From Nocardioides insulae DSM 17944 (GTDB lineage: Bacteria > Actinomycetota > Actinomycetes > Propionibacteriales > Nocardioidaceae), in NCBI RefSeq assembly GCF_000422825.1, contig NZ_KE383929.1, positions 760,482 through 824,481 of the forward strand: 64,000 bases of DNA. The letters are read 5' to 3'. The notes under the pieces are model-generated. The model did not search any database. It was not told the DNA's origin and saw only the letters and a program-made list of their open reading frames with translations. The translations under genes were made by a program, and so were the position numbers. The stretch's first letter is position 1. Each line of letters starts with the position of its first letter. Of the stretch, positions 1-9,040 are shown in pieces.

Positions 1-821
1 ACCTGGGTGCCCGCGCCGGCGTTGAACCAGGTGCTGAAGATCCGCTCGGCGACGTGGGCGAGCGGCAGGTAGGACAGCGACAGGTCCTTCGGACCCGGTG
101 GTGGATCGGTGAAGGCCCCCTGCGTGACCAGGATCTGGATCGCGAACTCGACGTTGGCGAGGGTGAGTTGCGCCCCCTTCGGGGGGCCGGTCGTACCCGA
201 GGTGTAGATCAGCGTGGCCAGATCGGTGCTCTGCTGGGCGGCGATCACCTCACCGAGTGCCTGTGGCCGGTCCTCGCGGTACCGACGGCCGAGTTCGAGG
301 AACTCCTCCCACGACATCAGCTTGTCGTGGGAGTAGCGCCCACGGATGCCGCGCGGCTCCAGGTAGACGATGTGCGCCAGTGCCGGGCACTCCTCGACCA
401 CCGCGAGGGTCTTGTCCAACTGCTCCTGGTCCTCGACCAGGATCACCCGGGCCCCGGAGTCGGCGAGCAGGTAGCCCACCTCGGCGGCGGGGTTGGTCGG
501 GTAGACACCCACCGAAGCGGCCCGGGCAGCCATCGCGCCCATGTCGGCGATCAGCCACTCCGGGCGGTTCTCCGCATGGATGGCCACCCGGTCCCCCGGC
601 GCGATGCCGAGCGCGAGGTAGGCGTGCCCGGCCGCCTCCACGTGCTCCCAGTACGACGCCCAGGTCCACTCCCGCCAGATGCCGAGGTGCTTGTCGCGCA
701 GCGCGACGGCGTCCGGTCTGGCCGACGCGTGATCGCGGATCCGGGTCACCGGAGAGATCACCGGGGTGGCGCCGGGGCTGCTCCCGGCGCCGGTGACCGG
801 TCCGGGGGTGGGCTCGCTCAC
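1..821 (-). CDS. Long-chain-type acyl-CoA synthetase (AMP-forming), N-terminal part
   Basis: Activates a fatty or other carboxylic acid to its CoA thioester through an acyl-adenylate. Read from the GTG at 821, the frame stays open to the left edge, giving the first 273 residues of a protein that normally exceeds 600. The adenylation P-loop YTSGTTGPPKG is at residues 206-216, and a YLPLAHVAER motif typical of long-chain (FadD15/FACL-like) synthetases is near 253-262. The start overlaps the stop of the ABC ATPase gene (GTGA), so the two are translationally coupled in one leftward operon. Such synthetases often sit beside LIV-type ATPases that may carry acyl or aromatic substrates rather than amino acids. 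The family is clear; the substrate is not known. The C-terminal domain lies outside the window. Confidence 0.93.
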   Translation of the reverse strand, partial: MSEPTPGPVTGAGSSPGATPVISPVTRIRDHASARPDAVALRDKHLGIWREWTWASYWEHVEAAGHAYLALGIAPGDRVAIHAENRPEWLIADMGAMAARAASVGVYPTNPAAEVGYLLADSGARVILVEDQEQLDKTLAVVEECPALAHIVYLEPRGIRGRYSHDKLMSWEEFLELGRRYREDRPQALGEVIAAQQSTDLATLIYTSGTTGPPKGAQLTLANVEFAIQILVTQGAFTDPPPGPKDLSLSYLPLAHVAERIFSTWFNAGAGTQ

Positions 822-1603
822 GAGCTCAACTCCTCTCCCAGGTAGGCCCGCAGTACGTCGGGGTGGCGCTGCACCTCGTCGGGGGTGCCGGTCGCGATGG
901 GCTCGCCGAAGTCGACGACCAGGATCCGGTCGGCCAGGTCCATGACCATCCCCATGTCGTGCTCGACCAGCACCATCGGGATGTCCAGCTCGTCCCGGAT
1001 GTCGAGGATGTAGCGGGCGGTGTCCTCGGTCTCCTCGAGGTTCATGCCGGCCACCGGCTCGTCGAGCAGGAGCAGCTTGGGCTCCATCGCCAGCGCCCGG
1101 CCGAGCTCGACGCGCTTCTGCACGCCGTACGGAAGCAGCCCGACGGGCATCGCGCGCCACTGCTCCAACTCGAGGAAGTCGACGATCTCCTCCACCACTC
1201 TGCGGTGCTCGAGCTCCTGGCGGCGTGCCCGCCCACGCCACACCACCGCGGCCAGCGACCCGTAGGTGATGTGCTGGTGCCGGCCGAGCATCAGGTTGTC
1301 GATCACGGTCAGGTGCTCGAACAGCGCGATGTTCTGGAAGGTGCGCGCCATCCCCATTCCGGCGATCCGGTGCGGTCGCATGCCGCGGAGGTCCTGACCC
1401 AGGAACTCCACCCTCCCCTGCTGCGGCCGGTAGACCCCGGACATCACGTTGAACAGCGAGGTCTTCCCCGCTCCGTTCGGCCCGATCACGGCGAACAGTT
1501 CGCCGGGCCGCACCTCGAGGCCCACCCCGTTGATCGCCTTGACCGCGCCGAAGGAGAGATGCACGTCCTCCAGGCGCAGGACCGGCTGGTCGCGATCGCT
1601 CAT
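818..1603 (-). CDS. LivG-type ABC transporter ATP-binding protein
   Basis: ATPase subunit of a branched-chain-amino-acid-type (HAAT family) importer, 261 residues. Walker A GPNGAGKTS is at 41-49, the degenerate signature LPYGVQ precedes Walker B LLLLDEP, and the H-loop region reads VLVEHDMGMVM, typical of LivG. An ATG three codons upstream is possible, but the start chosen (MSDRD) forms an ATGA overlap with the stop of the preceding livF-like gene. The permease and binding-protein genes are not on the right side and presumably lie left of the window. The association with an acyl-CoA synthetase suggests the substrate could be a carboxylic acid; this is inference. Confidence 0.93.
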   Translation of the reverse strand: MSDRDQPVLRLEDVHLSFGAVKAINGVGLEVRPGELFAVIGPNGAGKTSLFNVMSGVYRPQQGRVEFLGQDLRGMRPHRIAGMGMARTFQNIALFEHLTVIDNLMLGRHQHITYGSLAAVVWRGRARRQELEHRRVVEEIVDFLELEQWRAMPVGLLPYGVQKRVELGRALAMEPKLLLLDEPVAGMNLEETEDTARYILDIRDELDIPMVLVEHDMGMVMDLADRILVVDFGEPIATGTPDEVQRHPDVLRAYLGEELSS

Positions 1604-2388
1604 GCCGACCACCGCTTCTTGCGTCGGTAGTGCTTGACCTCGCGGAAGGACTTGCGGCCGTCCTCACCAGGATGCAGGCCGAGGTAGAACTCCCGGATGT
1701 CGTCGTCCGCGAGCAGCCGGGTGGCGGGCTTGTCCAGCACCACCCGCCCGGTCTCCATGACGTAGCCGTGGCTGGCGATCGAGAGCGCCATCGTCGCGTT
1801 CTGCTCGATCAGCAGGACGCCGGTGCCCGCCTTGTTGATCTCCAGGATGACGTCGCGGATGGTCTCGACCAGCTTGGGTGCCAGGCCCAGGGTCGGTTCG
1901 TCGAGGAGGAGGTAGCGCGGGGAGGACATCATCGCCCGCCCGATCGCCAGCATCTGCTGCTCGCCCCCGGACAGATAGCCGGCGGTCCGCGAGCGCCGTT
2001 CCCGCAGGACGGGGAAGAGGTCGTAGACACGTTCCATGTTGGTGGCCATCTCGGAGCGGAGCGTGTGCGCCCCCGTCCTGAGGTTGTCCTCGATGCTCAT
2101 CTCCACGAAGACCCGGCGACCCTCGAGGACCTGCCGGACCCCTCGCCGTACGATCCGCTCCGGCGCCAGGTGGTGGATCGGCTGCTCGTCGAGGGTGACG
2201 CGACCCTTGGTGATCTCGGCGTCGTGGACGTCGAGCAGACCGGTCAGCGCACGCAGCAGGGTGGTCTTGCCGGCGCCGTTGGAGCCGAGCAGCGCGATGA
2301 TCTCCCCGTCGGGGATGTCGATGCTGACACCGCGCAGTGCCAGGACGACGTCGTCGTAGACGACCTCGAGGTTTCTCGCGCTCAGCAT
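1600..2388 (-). CDS. LivF-type ABC transporter ATP-binding protein
   Basis: Second ATPase of the HAAT-type importer, 262 residues. Walker A GSNGAGKTT is at 35-43, the signature LSGGEQQML and Walker B LLLDEPTLGLAP follow, and the H-loop region is LLIEQNA, as in LivF. The open frame extends 38 codons upstream, but the ATG at 2388 is preceded by GGGAGGACACC, a good ribosome binding site, and matches the normal family start. It is the first visible gene of the leftward operon and faces the divergent PucR-type regulator across about 140-170 bases. Confidence 0.94.
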   Translation of the reverse strand: MLSARNLEVVYDDVVLALRGVSIDIPDGEIIALLGSNGAGKTTLLRALTGLLDVHDAEITKGRVTLDEQPIHHLAPERIVRRGVRQVLEGRRVFVEMSIEDNLRTGAHTLRSEMATNMERVYDLFPVLRERRSRTAGYLSGGEQQMLAIGRAMMSSPRYLLLDEPTLGLAPKLVETIRDVILEINKAGTGVLLIEQNATMALSIASHGYVMETGRVVLDKPATRLLADDDIREFYLGLHPGEDGRKSFREVKHYRRKKRWSA

Positions 2389-2555
2389 GGTGTCCTCCCG
2401 CCGCGCGGAGTGTGGCGTGCGTCTCATTGTTCTGACGCACCGCGAGGACGTCTTCGGAGGCGTGTCCAAGTTGTGACCCGTCGATTCGTGATCCGCCCAC
2501 AATCGCGAGCCTGGCGCACTAATGTGGCGTGGATCACATCGACGAAGGGCCCGAG

Positions 2556-3779
2556 ATGTCGCAGCGCGCTGTGAGCAGCACTGGTGAAGCCCGCCGGGTG
2601 GCCGACTCGTCCTGGCAGCATCTGGACGAGCACGCCCACCATGCCGCCCGCGCGATCTGGCGCGAGGTGTCCGACTATCGCGAACGCGCCGACCTCCAGC
2701 TCTTCGCCGAGGTGGAGGCGCACTGCCGGCAGGTGTTCGGGGTCTACGTCACCACCGTGCGCGAAGGCAGACCTCCGGAGCGGCGCGACTTCCCGTGGAC
2801 CCCTCGGCACGCCAGGCGTCGCGCCGAGCTCGGCATCGGACTCTCCGACTTCCTCCAGGCCTTCCGGGTGGGTCAGATGACGCTGTGGGACGGGTTGAGG
2901 GCACGCTCGGAGGCCGGCGAGATCGGCGCGGACACCGTCTTGGAACTCGTCGGCCCGATGCTCCGCACGGTCGAGGTGGGCAGCACCGTGGCGGCGGAGA
3001 CCTATCTCGAGGCGCAGCAGTACCAACTCGCCGACGCCGCCCGGCTGGCGAGGGACCTGCTGGAGGACCTGCTGGCCGGGCACCCGCCGACGGTCCGGGA
3101 GCGGCAGCAGGCGCTGCGCGCGGCGGGCCTGGGTGAGGAGAGCCGCTTGATCCTCGTCGTCGCGACCCTGCCCGACCTGGACGGCGAGGCTCCCGAGCTG
3201 CGCCGCCGAGTGCGCCAGGCGCTCACCGGCCCGGACCTCGGCCTGATCGTGAGCAGGCACGACGAGGCGGTCGCTCTGCTCCCCGTGCCCCCCGCAGGCG
3301 TGGGTCGGCTGCTGGACTCCGTGCGGTCCGTGGTGACCTCACTGCTGGGGAGCGGCATCGAGGCGCGGGTCGGGGTCAGCTCCGTGCACGCGGGCTGGGA
3401 GGCGATCCCCGCCGCGTACGACGAGGCCCGGTTGGCCCGGCAGTCCCTCGCCTGTCCCGGCCTACGGGCGATGACCGAGCTGTCCACCCTCGACCTGCTG
3501 GTCACCGGCCAGCACGGGCTCGCCCGGATGATCCCTCCGGAGGTCCGCGGGTTCGTCGAGGAGGATCTCGCCGCCGGCGGCATCCTCGTCGACACCCTCG
3601 CCGCCTACGTCGAGAACGACCTGAACGCGCGCTTGACCGCCGTACACCTCAACCACCACGTCAACACGATCTACTACCGCCTCGGCCGGATCGCCGAGCA
3701 CACCGGTCGCGACGTCCGCTCCGCCCCCGACCTGATCGACCTGCTGCTCGCCGTACGACTCCTCCGCGCCGACCCCTGA
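2556..3779 (+). CDS. PucR/CdaR-family transcriptional regulator
   Basis: Predicted DNA-binding regulator of 407 residues. The N-terminal half is helical and without a recognised ligand motif; the middle (about 190-290) resembles the GGDEF-like domain of CdaR proteins. The C-terminal 60 residues carry the PucR-type helix-turn-helix, with a VNTIYYRLGRI helix and the family ending LLLAVRLL. A GTG at 2529 would add nine residues; the ATG at 2556 was chosen because GAAGGG lies just upstream. It is transcribed away from the livF-livG-acyl-CoA-synthetase operon, so it is the likely regulator of that operon (inference from position). Confidence 0.88.
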   Translation: MSQRAVSSTGEARRVADSSWQHLDEHAHHAARAIWREVSDYRERADLQLFAEVEAHCRQVFGVYVTTVREGRPPERRDFPWTPRHARRRAELGIGLSDFLQAFRVGQMTLWDGLRARSEAGEIGADTVLELVGPMLRTVEVGSTVAAETYLEAQQYQLADAARLARDLLEDLLAGHPPTVRERQQALRAAGLGEESRLILVVATLPDLDGEAPELRRRVRQALTGPDLGLIVSRHDEAVALLPVPPAGVGRLLDSVRSVVTSLLGSGIEARVGVSSVHAGWEAIPAAYDEARLARQSLACPGLRAMTELSTLDLLVTGQHGLARMIPPEVRGFVEEDLAAGGILVDTLAAYVENDLNARLTAVHLNHHVNTIYYRLGRIAEHTGRDVRSAPDLIDLLLAVRLLRADP

Positions 3780-3782
3780 CGT

Positions 3783-3834
3783 CGGGGGCTCACACCGGGG
3801 GCTCACACCGGGGCTCGATCAGGGGCTCAGCCCC
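3783..3834. repeat. 13-bp tandem repeat and short hairpin between convergent genes
   Basis: Two perfect copies of CGGGGGCTCACAC (3783-3795 and 3796-3808) are followed by a partial third copy and by GGGGCTCAGCCCC (3821-3833), which can fold into a 5-bp hairpin. It lies between the ends of the rightward regulator and the leftward hypothetical gene and partly overlaps the stop of the latter. It may serve both genes as a transcription end; there is no T-tract, so this is tentative. Confidence 0.5.
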
Positions 3835-5329
3835 GGGCGCCGGCGTAGCCGAGCACCGCCGCCAGCCCGAGCGCGCTGCGGGGTTCGTAGGCCACCCGCC
3901 ACAGACCGCCGTGGGCGGCGCCGTAGGCCTCGTCCTGCCAGGGGTGCTCGTGCTGGGGCGTGCCCGCGACCAGGTCGTGCACGAGGAGAGCGGCCATCAA
4001 GGTGTTGGAGGTCTCCGGTTCGAAGACCTCCACCCCGAAGCGGGGCGCCCCGGCGAAGGCGGCGGCGAGGGCGCGACTCTTGACCACCGACCGGGTGCGG
4101 GTCGAGGGCGCGATGTGGAAGCAGACCTCCTGCCCCTCCTGCCGGGCGACCGTGGCACGCCACCGCTGGATCCGCTTGGCCAGCGCGTAGTTGGGTCCCT
4201 GGACCGGCACCAGGCTGTCGGCGATCCCCGGATCCGCGGCGGGCGCGTAGGCGCGGTGCAGGAGCCGACCCCGCGAGGCCCAGCGCAGCGGCCGACCGAC
4301 CAGTTTGCCGGTGCGGCTGCGGTCGGCGTAGGCCCGGTTGGCGTGCTCCACCGCCTCGCGCGGCACCACGAAGACGTCGGTCGGCGTGGCCAGGAAGGCG
4401 AGTGCGGTCTCCGGCCGGGCCCGGCTCACCCGCTGCGCCAGTACGTCGGCCGCGACCGAGACGCGGACGTGGGTCGCACCGTCGGCGTAGAGGTAGTTGC
4501 CCACCACCGGCCGGCCCTCCAACCCGAGGATCCAGTCGGCCACCGCCGGCACCTCGGCGAGCAGATCGGCACCGGCCACGCCCGCCAGCGGGGGGTCGTC
4601 CTCGACGGCGGCCGCCTTGGATCCCTCGACCGGAACCAGCAGTCGCCCCGCCTCTGCGCGGGCCGTGCGCAGCACCCGCTCCCAGACCGAACTCCGGGGC
4701 AGGTCGAGCGCAGCCACCGTGGCCCCCCAGTGCAGCAGTGGGCGGAGCGGGCCCATCTCGGCGCCGGCTCCGAGCACCACCATGGTCCTGCCGTCCAGTC
4801 TGAGCCACTCCGGGTGGGCGGCCACCTCGCCGATGATGTCGGCCACCGAGGGCTCGATGATTCCCCTGTCGGTCCAGTCGGCCAGTTGCGCGCGCAGCGC
4901 CGAACCGCGCAACGTCTTCCCACGGTAGGGCAGGCCGAACTCGGTCTCGGCCTCCCCCTCCCCGCGGACCTCCACGGTCTCCAGTCGGTGGCCGGCCGGG
5001 ACGTCCAGCAGGGAGTCCAGCGGGAGGTCCGGGGCAGGCTCGCCGGTCGCGTCGGCCTCGGGCACGACCACCATCGCCGCATGGACCGCGTCCAAGCCGT
5101 GGGAAGCGATCCTCCGCCACGCGTCCGGGTCGGCCAGCCCCGCCTCGACCAGTCGCCGGAAATGGAGCGGGTACCGACTGCGCCATGCGGTCTCCTGTTC
5201 CGCGGCGCGCGCCCCGGCCGGGTCGACCGCCCGCAGCGCCTCGGCCACGATCCGCCGCCCGGCCGCGGTGGTGCTCCGCTGACCGGCGGGGTCCTCGGAC
5301 TGGGCTGCGAAGGAGACTCCGTGCGTCAT
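3827..5329 (-). CDS. Conserved hypothetical protein with Rossmann-like segment
   Basis: A 500-residue protein I do not assign to a named family. The middle (about residues 205-235) has TMVVLGAGAEMGPLRPLL, which looks like a dinucleotide-binding beta-alpha turn (GxGxxxG type) followed by a second strand ending in an acidic residue (VAALDLP). The remainder is soluble with no signal peptide or membrane segment. The open frame runs far upstream, but the first 390 residues of that extension have the composition of a shadow frame over the divergent acyl-CoA ligase gene, so the ATG at 5329 is taken as the start. Function unknown; a nucleotide-dependent oxidoreductase is one possibility. Confidence 0.75.
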   Translation of the reverse strand: MTHGVSFAAQSEDPAGQRSTTAAGRRIVAEALRAVDPAGARAAEQETAWRSRYPLHFRRLVEAGLADPDAWRRIASHGLDAVHAAMVVVPEADATGEPAPDLPLDSLLDVPAGHRLETVEVRGEGEAETEFGLPYRGKTLRGSALRAQLADWTDRGIIEPSVADIIGEVAAHPEWLRLDGRTMVVLGAGAEMGPLRPLLHWGATVAALDLPRSSVWERVLRTARAEAGRLLVPVEGSKAAAVEDDPPLAGVAGADLLAEVPAVADWILGLEGRPVVGNYLYADGATHVRVSVAADVLAQRVSRARPETALAFLATPTDVFVVPREAVEHANRAYADRSRTGKLVGRPLRWASRGRLLHRAYAPAADPGIADSLVPVQGPNYALAKRIQRWRATVARQEGQEVCFHIAPSTRTRSVVKSRALAAAFAGAPRFGVEVFEPETSNTLMAALLVHDLVAGTPQHEHPWQDEAYGAAHGGLWRVAYEPRSALGLAAVLGYAGARG

Positions 5330-5545
5330 GGGCCCATCATGGCGGGTTCCCGGCAGCACGCGTCCACGGTCCGACGTACGACGGCCCGATGTACGACGGC
5401 GCGGCGAGCGGGGTAGGCGGAGGTGGCGCGGATGCTGGACAAGTGTGATCGCAACCACAGCCGGGTCCCTAGGATGGCCGCGCAGCCGTGCTCGGGCCGC
5501 GCGGGTGAGCCGCGCCCGGCCGTCCTCCGAGAGAAGCGAGAGAAC

Positions 5546-7018
5546 GTGTTCGTCCCTGAAGAAGGCTTCCCGATCGGCAACATCCCCGCCGCCTACGCCG
5601 AGCGGATCCCCGACACCGTCGCGGTGCGATGTGCCGCGGACGAACTCACCTGGCGCGAACTGGATGCGGCCTCGGACGCCGCCGCACGCGGCCTGAGGGA
5701 GTACGGCGTCCGCCCCGGGGCCATCGTCACGCTGGTGCTCCCGACCGGCACCGACATCGTGGTGGCGGCGTACGCCTGCCTGCGGGCCGGAGCCACCCCG
5801 CAGCCGCTCTCCCCCAAGCTGGCCCCAGCCGAGGCCGCGGCCATCCTGGAGTTGGCGGGTTCGGCAGCGGTGATCACGACCGCCGAGCCGCCCGAGGGTC
5901 TCGCCGGGGCCACCACGACGACCCTTGCCGACCTCACCGCCCTGGGTGCGGGCACCCCGGCGCTCGGCACCCTGGTGGCGCCGTCGTGGAAGGCGCCCAC
6001 CTCCGGCGGTTCGACCGGCCGGCCGAAGATCATCCTGGCCGGCAAGCCCGCGCTCTTCTCCCCCACCGACGGCGACCTGTGGCGCATCGGGCCCGGGGAG
6101 CGCGCACTCATCACCGCACCGCTGCACCACAACGCGCCGTTCTCCAACACCCTGATCGCGCTGAACAAGGGCGCCACCGTGACGCTGCTGCCGCGCTTCG
6201 ACGCGGAGGGCACCCTGGCGGCCATCGAACGCGACCGGATCACCTGGCTCTACGTCGTACCGACGATGATGCGCCGGATCATCGCGCTGGACGAGGAGAC
6301 CCGCTCCGGCTACGACCTCTCCTCGCTGCGCGACCTCTGGCACTGTGCCGAGCCGTGCCCGCGCTGGCTCAAGCGGGCCTTCATCGACTGGCTGGGCGCC
6401 GACCGGATCTGGGAGCTGTACGCCGGTACCGAGGCCCAGGCCGGCACCCAGATCAGCGGCACGGAGTGGCTCGAGCACCCCGGGTCGGTCGGTCGGATCC
6501 ACTGGGGTGAGGCGAAGGTCATGGCGGCGGACGGCACCGAGGCCGACCCCGGTACTCCTGGCGAGATCTTCATGCGGGTCGCGCCCGGCAACCCCGACTC
6601 CTACCGCTACCTCGGGGCCGAGGCCCGGGAGGTCGACGGCTGGTCCTCACTGGGCGACATGGGTCATTTCGACGCCGACGGTTACCTCTACCTCGGTGAC
6701 CGGCGCAGCGACATGATCACCGTCGGCGGGGTCAACGTCTACCCCGCCGAGGTGGAAGCGGCCCTGGTCGAGCACCCCTGCGTACACACCAGCGTGGTGA
6801 TCGGGCTGCCCGACGCCGACCGCGGCAACCGGGTGCACGCGATCGTCTCGCTCGCTCCGGACGCGGAGGCGAGTGCGGAGGAACTCGCCGAGTTCCTGCG
6901 TCCCCGGCTCTCGGTGCACAAGCTGCCGCGGTCGATCGAGTTCGTCGACGAACCGCTGCGGGACGAGGCCGGCAAGGTGCGCCGCTCGGCGTTGCGGGCC
7001 GAGCGGCTCACCACCTGA
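5546..7018 (+). CDS. Class I adenylate-forming acyl-CoA ligase
   Basis: AMP-binding synthetase of 490 residues. The P-loop is SGGSTGRPK, the A5 region reads ELYAGTEAQ, the A7 motif is SLGDMGHFDADGY with LYLGDRRSDMI and VYPAEVE following, and the catalytic lysine is in EAGKVRRS near the C terminus, so the enzyme looks intact. It resembles the bile-acid/cyclohexanecarboxylate CoA-ligase branch rather than long-chain synthetases. The GTG at 5546 was chosen because GAGAGAA precedes it and the encoded protein then begins directly with the family's N-terminal domain; the frame is open to 5423. It is divergent from the hypothetical gene and stands alone. Confidence 0.9.
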   Translation: MFVPEEGFPIGNIPAAYAERIPDTVAVRCAADELTWRELDAASDAAARGLREYGVRPGAIVTLVLPTGTDIVVAAYACLRAGATPQPLSPKLAPAEAAAILELAGSAAVITTAEPPEGLAGATTTTLADLTALGAGTPALGTLVAPSWKAPTSGGSTGRPKIILAGKPALFSPTDGDLWRIGPGERALITAPLHHNAPFSNTLIALNKGATVTLLPRFDAEGTLAAIERDRITWLYVVPTMMRRIIALDEETRSGYDLSSLRDLWHCAEPCPRWLKRAFIDWLGADRIWELYAGTEAQAGTQISGTEWLEHPGSVGRIHWGEAKVMAADGTEADPGTPGEIFMRVAPGNPDSYRYLGAEAREVDGWSSLGDMGHFDADGYLYLGDRRSDMITVGGVNVYPAEVEAALVEHPCVHTSVVIGLPDADRGNRVHAIVSLAPDAEASAEELAEFLRPRLSVHKLPRSIEFVDEPLRDEAGKVRRSALRAERLTT

Positions 7019-7044
7019 GCCGGTCTGCCGGAGGGCGGGGCCGG

Positions 7045-7554
7045 TCAGTCGGTCATCGACTCCAGGGCGATCACCATCGCCAGGACCAGCGCCTCGTCCT
7101 CCCCCGCTGCCACCTCGACGCCGTAGGTGTCACGGATCCGGAACCACTTCTTGGAGATGGTCGCAACGGTGTCGCCGTCCCGCTCGATCTCGTACTCGTG
7201 GTCGACGATGTTGCCCTTGGCCTTGAGGTCGGACCCGCCCTCGACATCGATGTTGAACCGGTCGCGGATCCCGATCAGGGCCTTGTGCACGGTCGCGACC
7301 GTCTCGCCGTCCCGCTCGATGGCGACCTTGTCGCGCACGCTGAGCTTGCGCTCCTGGATGGTGGCCAGTTCACGTCCGGAGAGGTCCTCGAGCACGAAGG
7401 TGTCGCGCACCCGCATGGCCTTCCCGTTCGCCTTGTAGACCCGCTCGCCCTCGCCGTCCTCGATCCACGAGTCGTCCCCGATCGAGGCCAACTTCTCCCG
7501 CATCCGGAACCGGCGCCCGGCCGGCTCGTCCCGTCGTCCACGCAAGAACCCCAC
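7045..7554 (-). CDS. LURP-one-related family protein
   Basis: A 169-residue protein of the LURP-one/tubby C-terminal-like fold. The pattern is repeated beta hairpins with GDDSWIEDGEGERVYKANG near 35, then RVRDTFVLED, and twice the ERDGETVAT/ERDGDTVAT motif. In this family the 12-stranded barrel is thought to bind membrane lipid or act as a scaffold; no enzymatic role is established. The GTG at 7554 follows an AAGGG-type site; an internal ATG (MREKLAS) is an alternative start. It is convergent with the preceding ligase gene and divergent from kynureninase. Confidence 0.85.
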   Translation of the reverse strand: MGFLRGRRDEPAGRRFRMREKLASIGDDSWIEDGEGERVYKANGKAMRVRDTFVLEDLSGRELATIQERKLSVRDKVAIERDGETVATVHKALIGIRDRFNIDVEGGSDLKAKGNIVDHEYEIERDGDTVATISKKWFRIRDTYGVEVAAGEDEALVLAMVIALESMTD

Positions 7555-7757
7555 GACGCCATCCCTTCGCTCGGATCGACGCGTCCGCGCCGTGCCGCCA
7601 CGGTAGAGCATGGGTGGTGTACGCCGGAGGGAGAGCGGGAGAGCACAGCCGCGCTCGGACGTCGTCCGCTCCAGCCGGGGTTCACCTTTTCGCGGGGGGG
7701 CGCAGTCGCGGCAGCATCCTGACTCCCTGCCCGTGCCGCCGGGCATAGGGTGAGGAC

Positions 7758-9002
7758 GTGAGCGATCCCCTCTCCCGTGCCGTCGCCGTCGCCCGGGATC
7801 GAGCGGACCCGCTGCGCGAGTGGCGTGCCGAGTTCGCGCTGCCGCAGGAGGTGATCTACCTCGACGGCAACTCGCTGGGTGCCCTCCCCCGCCGTACCGC
7901 CGAGCGGGTCCGCCGGACCATCGAGGAGGAGTGGGGGCAGGGCCTGGTCCGGAGCTGGAACGACGCCGGCTGGTTCGACCAGCCGCGCACGCTCGGGGAC
8001 CGGGTGGCCCCGCTGATCGGCGCGGGGCCAGGAGAGGTGGTGGTGTGCGACAGCACCTCGCTGAACCTGTTCAAGGTGCTCACCGCGGCGCTGGGTCAAC
8101 GCCCTGGGCGGGACGTCGTGGTCACCGACCTGGACAGCTTCCCCACCGACCTCTACATGATCCAGGGAGCCACCAGCCTGCTTGGCGGCTACGAGTTGCG
8201 CTACCTCACCAGCACCGCTCCCGATCTCGACGACCTCCTCGACGAGCGCGTCGCCGCCGTCGTCCTGACCCACGTGGACTACCGCACCGGAGAGATGTAC
8301 GACCTCGACGCAGTGACCCGGCGGGTGCAGGAGGCGGGCGCGCTGATGATCTGGGACCTGTGCCACAGCGTCGGCGCGGTCCCCGTCGACCTGACCGCCG
8401 CCGGTGCCGACTTCGCGGTCGGGTGCACCTACAAGTACCTCAACGGCGGCCCCGGCGCCCCCGCTTTCCTCTACGCCGCCGAGCGCCATCTCGACCGGGT
8501 CACCCAGCCGCTCTCCGGCTGGCACGGCCATGCCGCCCCGTTCGCCTTCACCCCGGACTACGAACCCGCCCCGGGCATCAGCCGTTTCCTCGTCGGTTCG
8601 CCCGGCCTGCTCGGCTACGCCGCCCTCGAGGCCAGCCTCGACCTGTGGGACCGGGTGCCGATGGCCGAGCTGCGGACCAAGAGCCTCGCCCTGACCGACC
8701 TGTTCCTCGATCTGGTCCAGGCTCGGCTGGGTGACCAGGTCGAACCGGTGACCCCGCGCGACCACGCCGTCCGCGGCAGTCAGGTCTCGCTGCGCCATCC
8801 GCACAGCTACGAGGTGATGCAGAACCTCATCGCCCGGGGCGTCATCGGCGACGTCCGAGCCCCCGACCTGATGCGCTTCGGCTTCACCCCGCTGTACGTG
8901 CGCTTCCAGGACGTCTGGGACGCCGTGGACGTGCTCGACGACATCCTCACCCGTGGCACCTGGCGCGAGCCCCGGTTCGCCGTACGGCGCCAGGTGACCT
9001 GA
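7758..9002 (+). CDS. kynU: Kynureninase
   Basis: PLP-dependent hydrolase that cleaves L-kynurenine to anthranilate and alanine (or the 3-hydroxy form). The 414-residue length is normal. Diagnostic segments are YLDGNSLG (34-41), WDLCHSVGAVP, and the PLP-lysine motif TYKYLNGGPG with K226; D200 in WDLCHS is the pyridine-nitrogen aspartate expected for the fold. The GTG start at 7758 follows AGGGTGAGGAC. Tryptophan dioxygenase and kynurenine formamidase are not adjacent, so the rest of the pathway, if present, is elsewhere in the genome. Confidence 0.95.
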   Translation: MSDPLSRAVAVARDRADPLREWRAEFALPQEVIYLDGNSLGALPRRTAERVRRTIEEEWGQGLVRSWNDAGWFDQPRTLGDRVAPLIGAGPGEVVVCDSTSLNLFKVLTAALGQRPGRDVVVTDLDSFPTDLYMIQGATSLLGGYELRYLTSTAPDLDDLLDERVAAVVLTHVDYRTGEMYDLDAVTRRVQEAGALMIWDLCHSVGAVPVDLTAAGADFAVGCTYKYLNGGPGAPAFLYAAERHLDRVTQPLSGWHGHAAPFAFTPDYEPAPGISRFLVGSPGLLGYAALEASLDLWDRVPMAELRTKSLALTDLFLDLVQARLGDQVEPVTPRDHAVRGSQVSLRHPHSYEVMQNLIARGVIGDVRAPDLMRFGFTPLYVRFQDVWDAVDVLDDILTRGTWREPRFAVRRQVT

Positions 9003-9040
9003 TCCGGCCGCACTCCGATGCCTCGCGGAGGCCGCGCCCC

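Noticed and set aside
7758..9002. Tryptophan-to-NAD or antibiotic kynurenine cluster
   Set aside because: Only kynureninase is present; tryptophan dioxygenase, formamidase or quinolinate genes are not adjacent.
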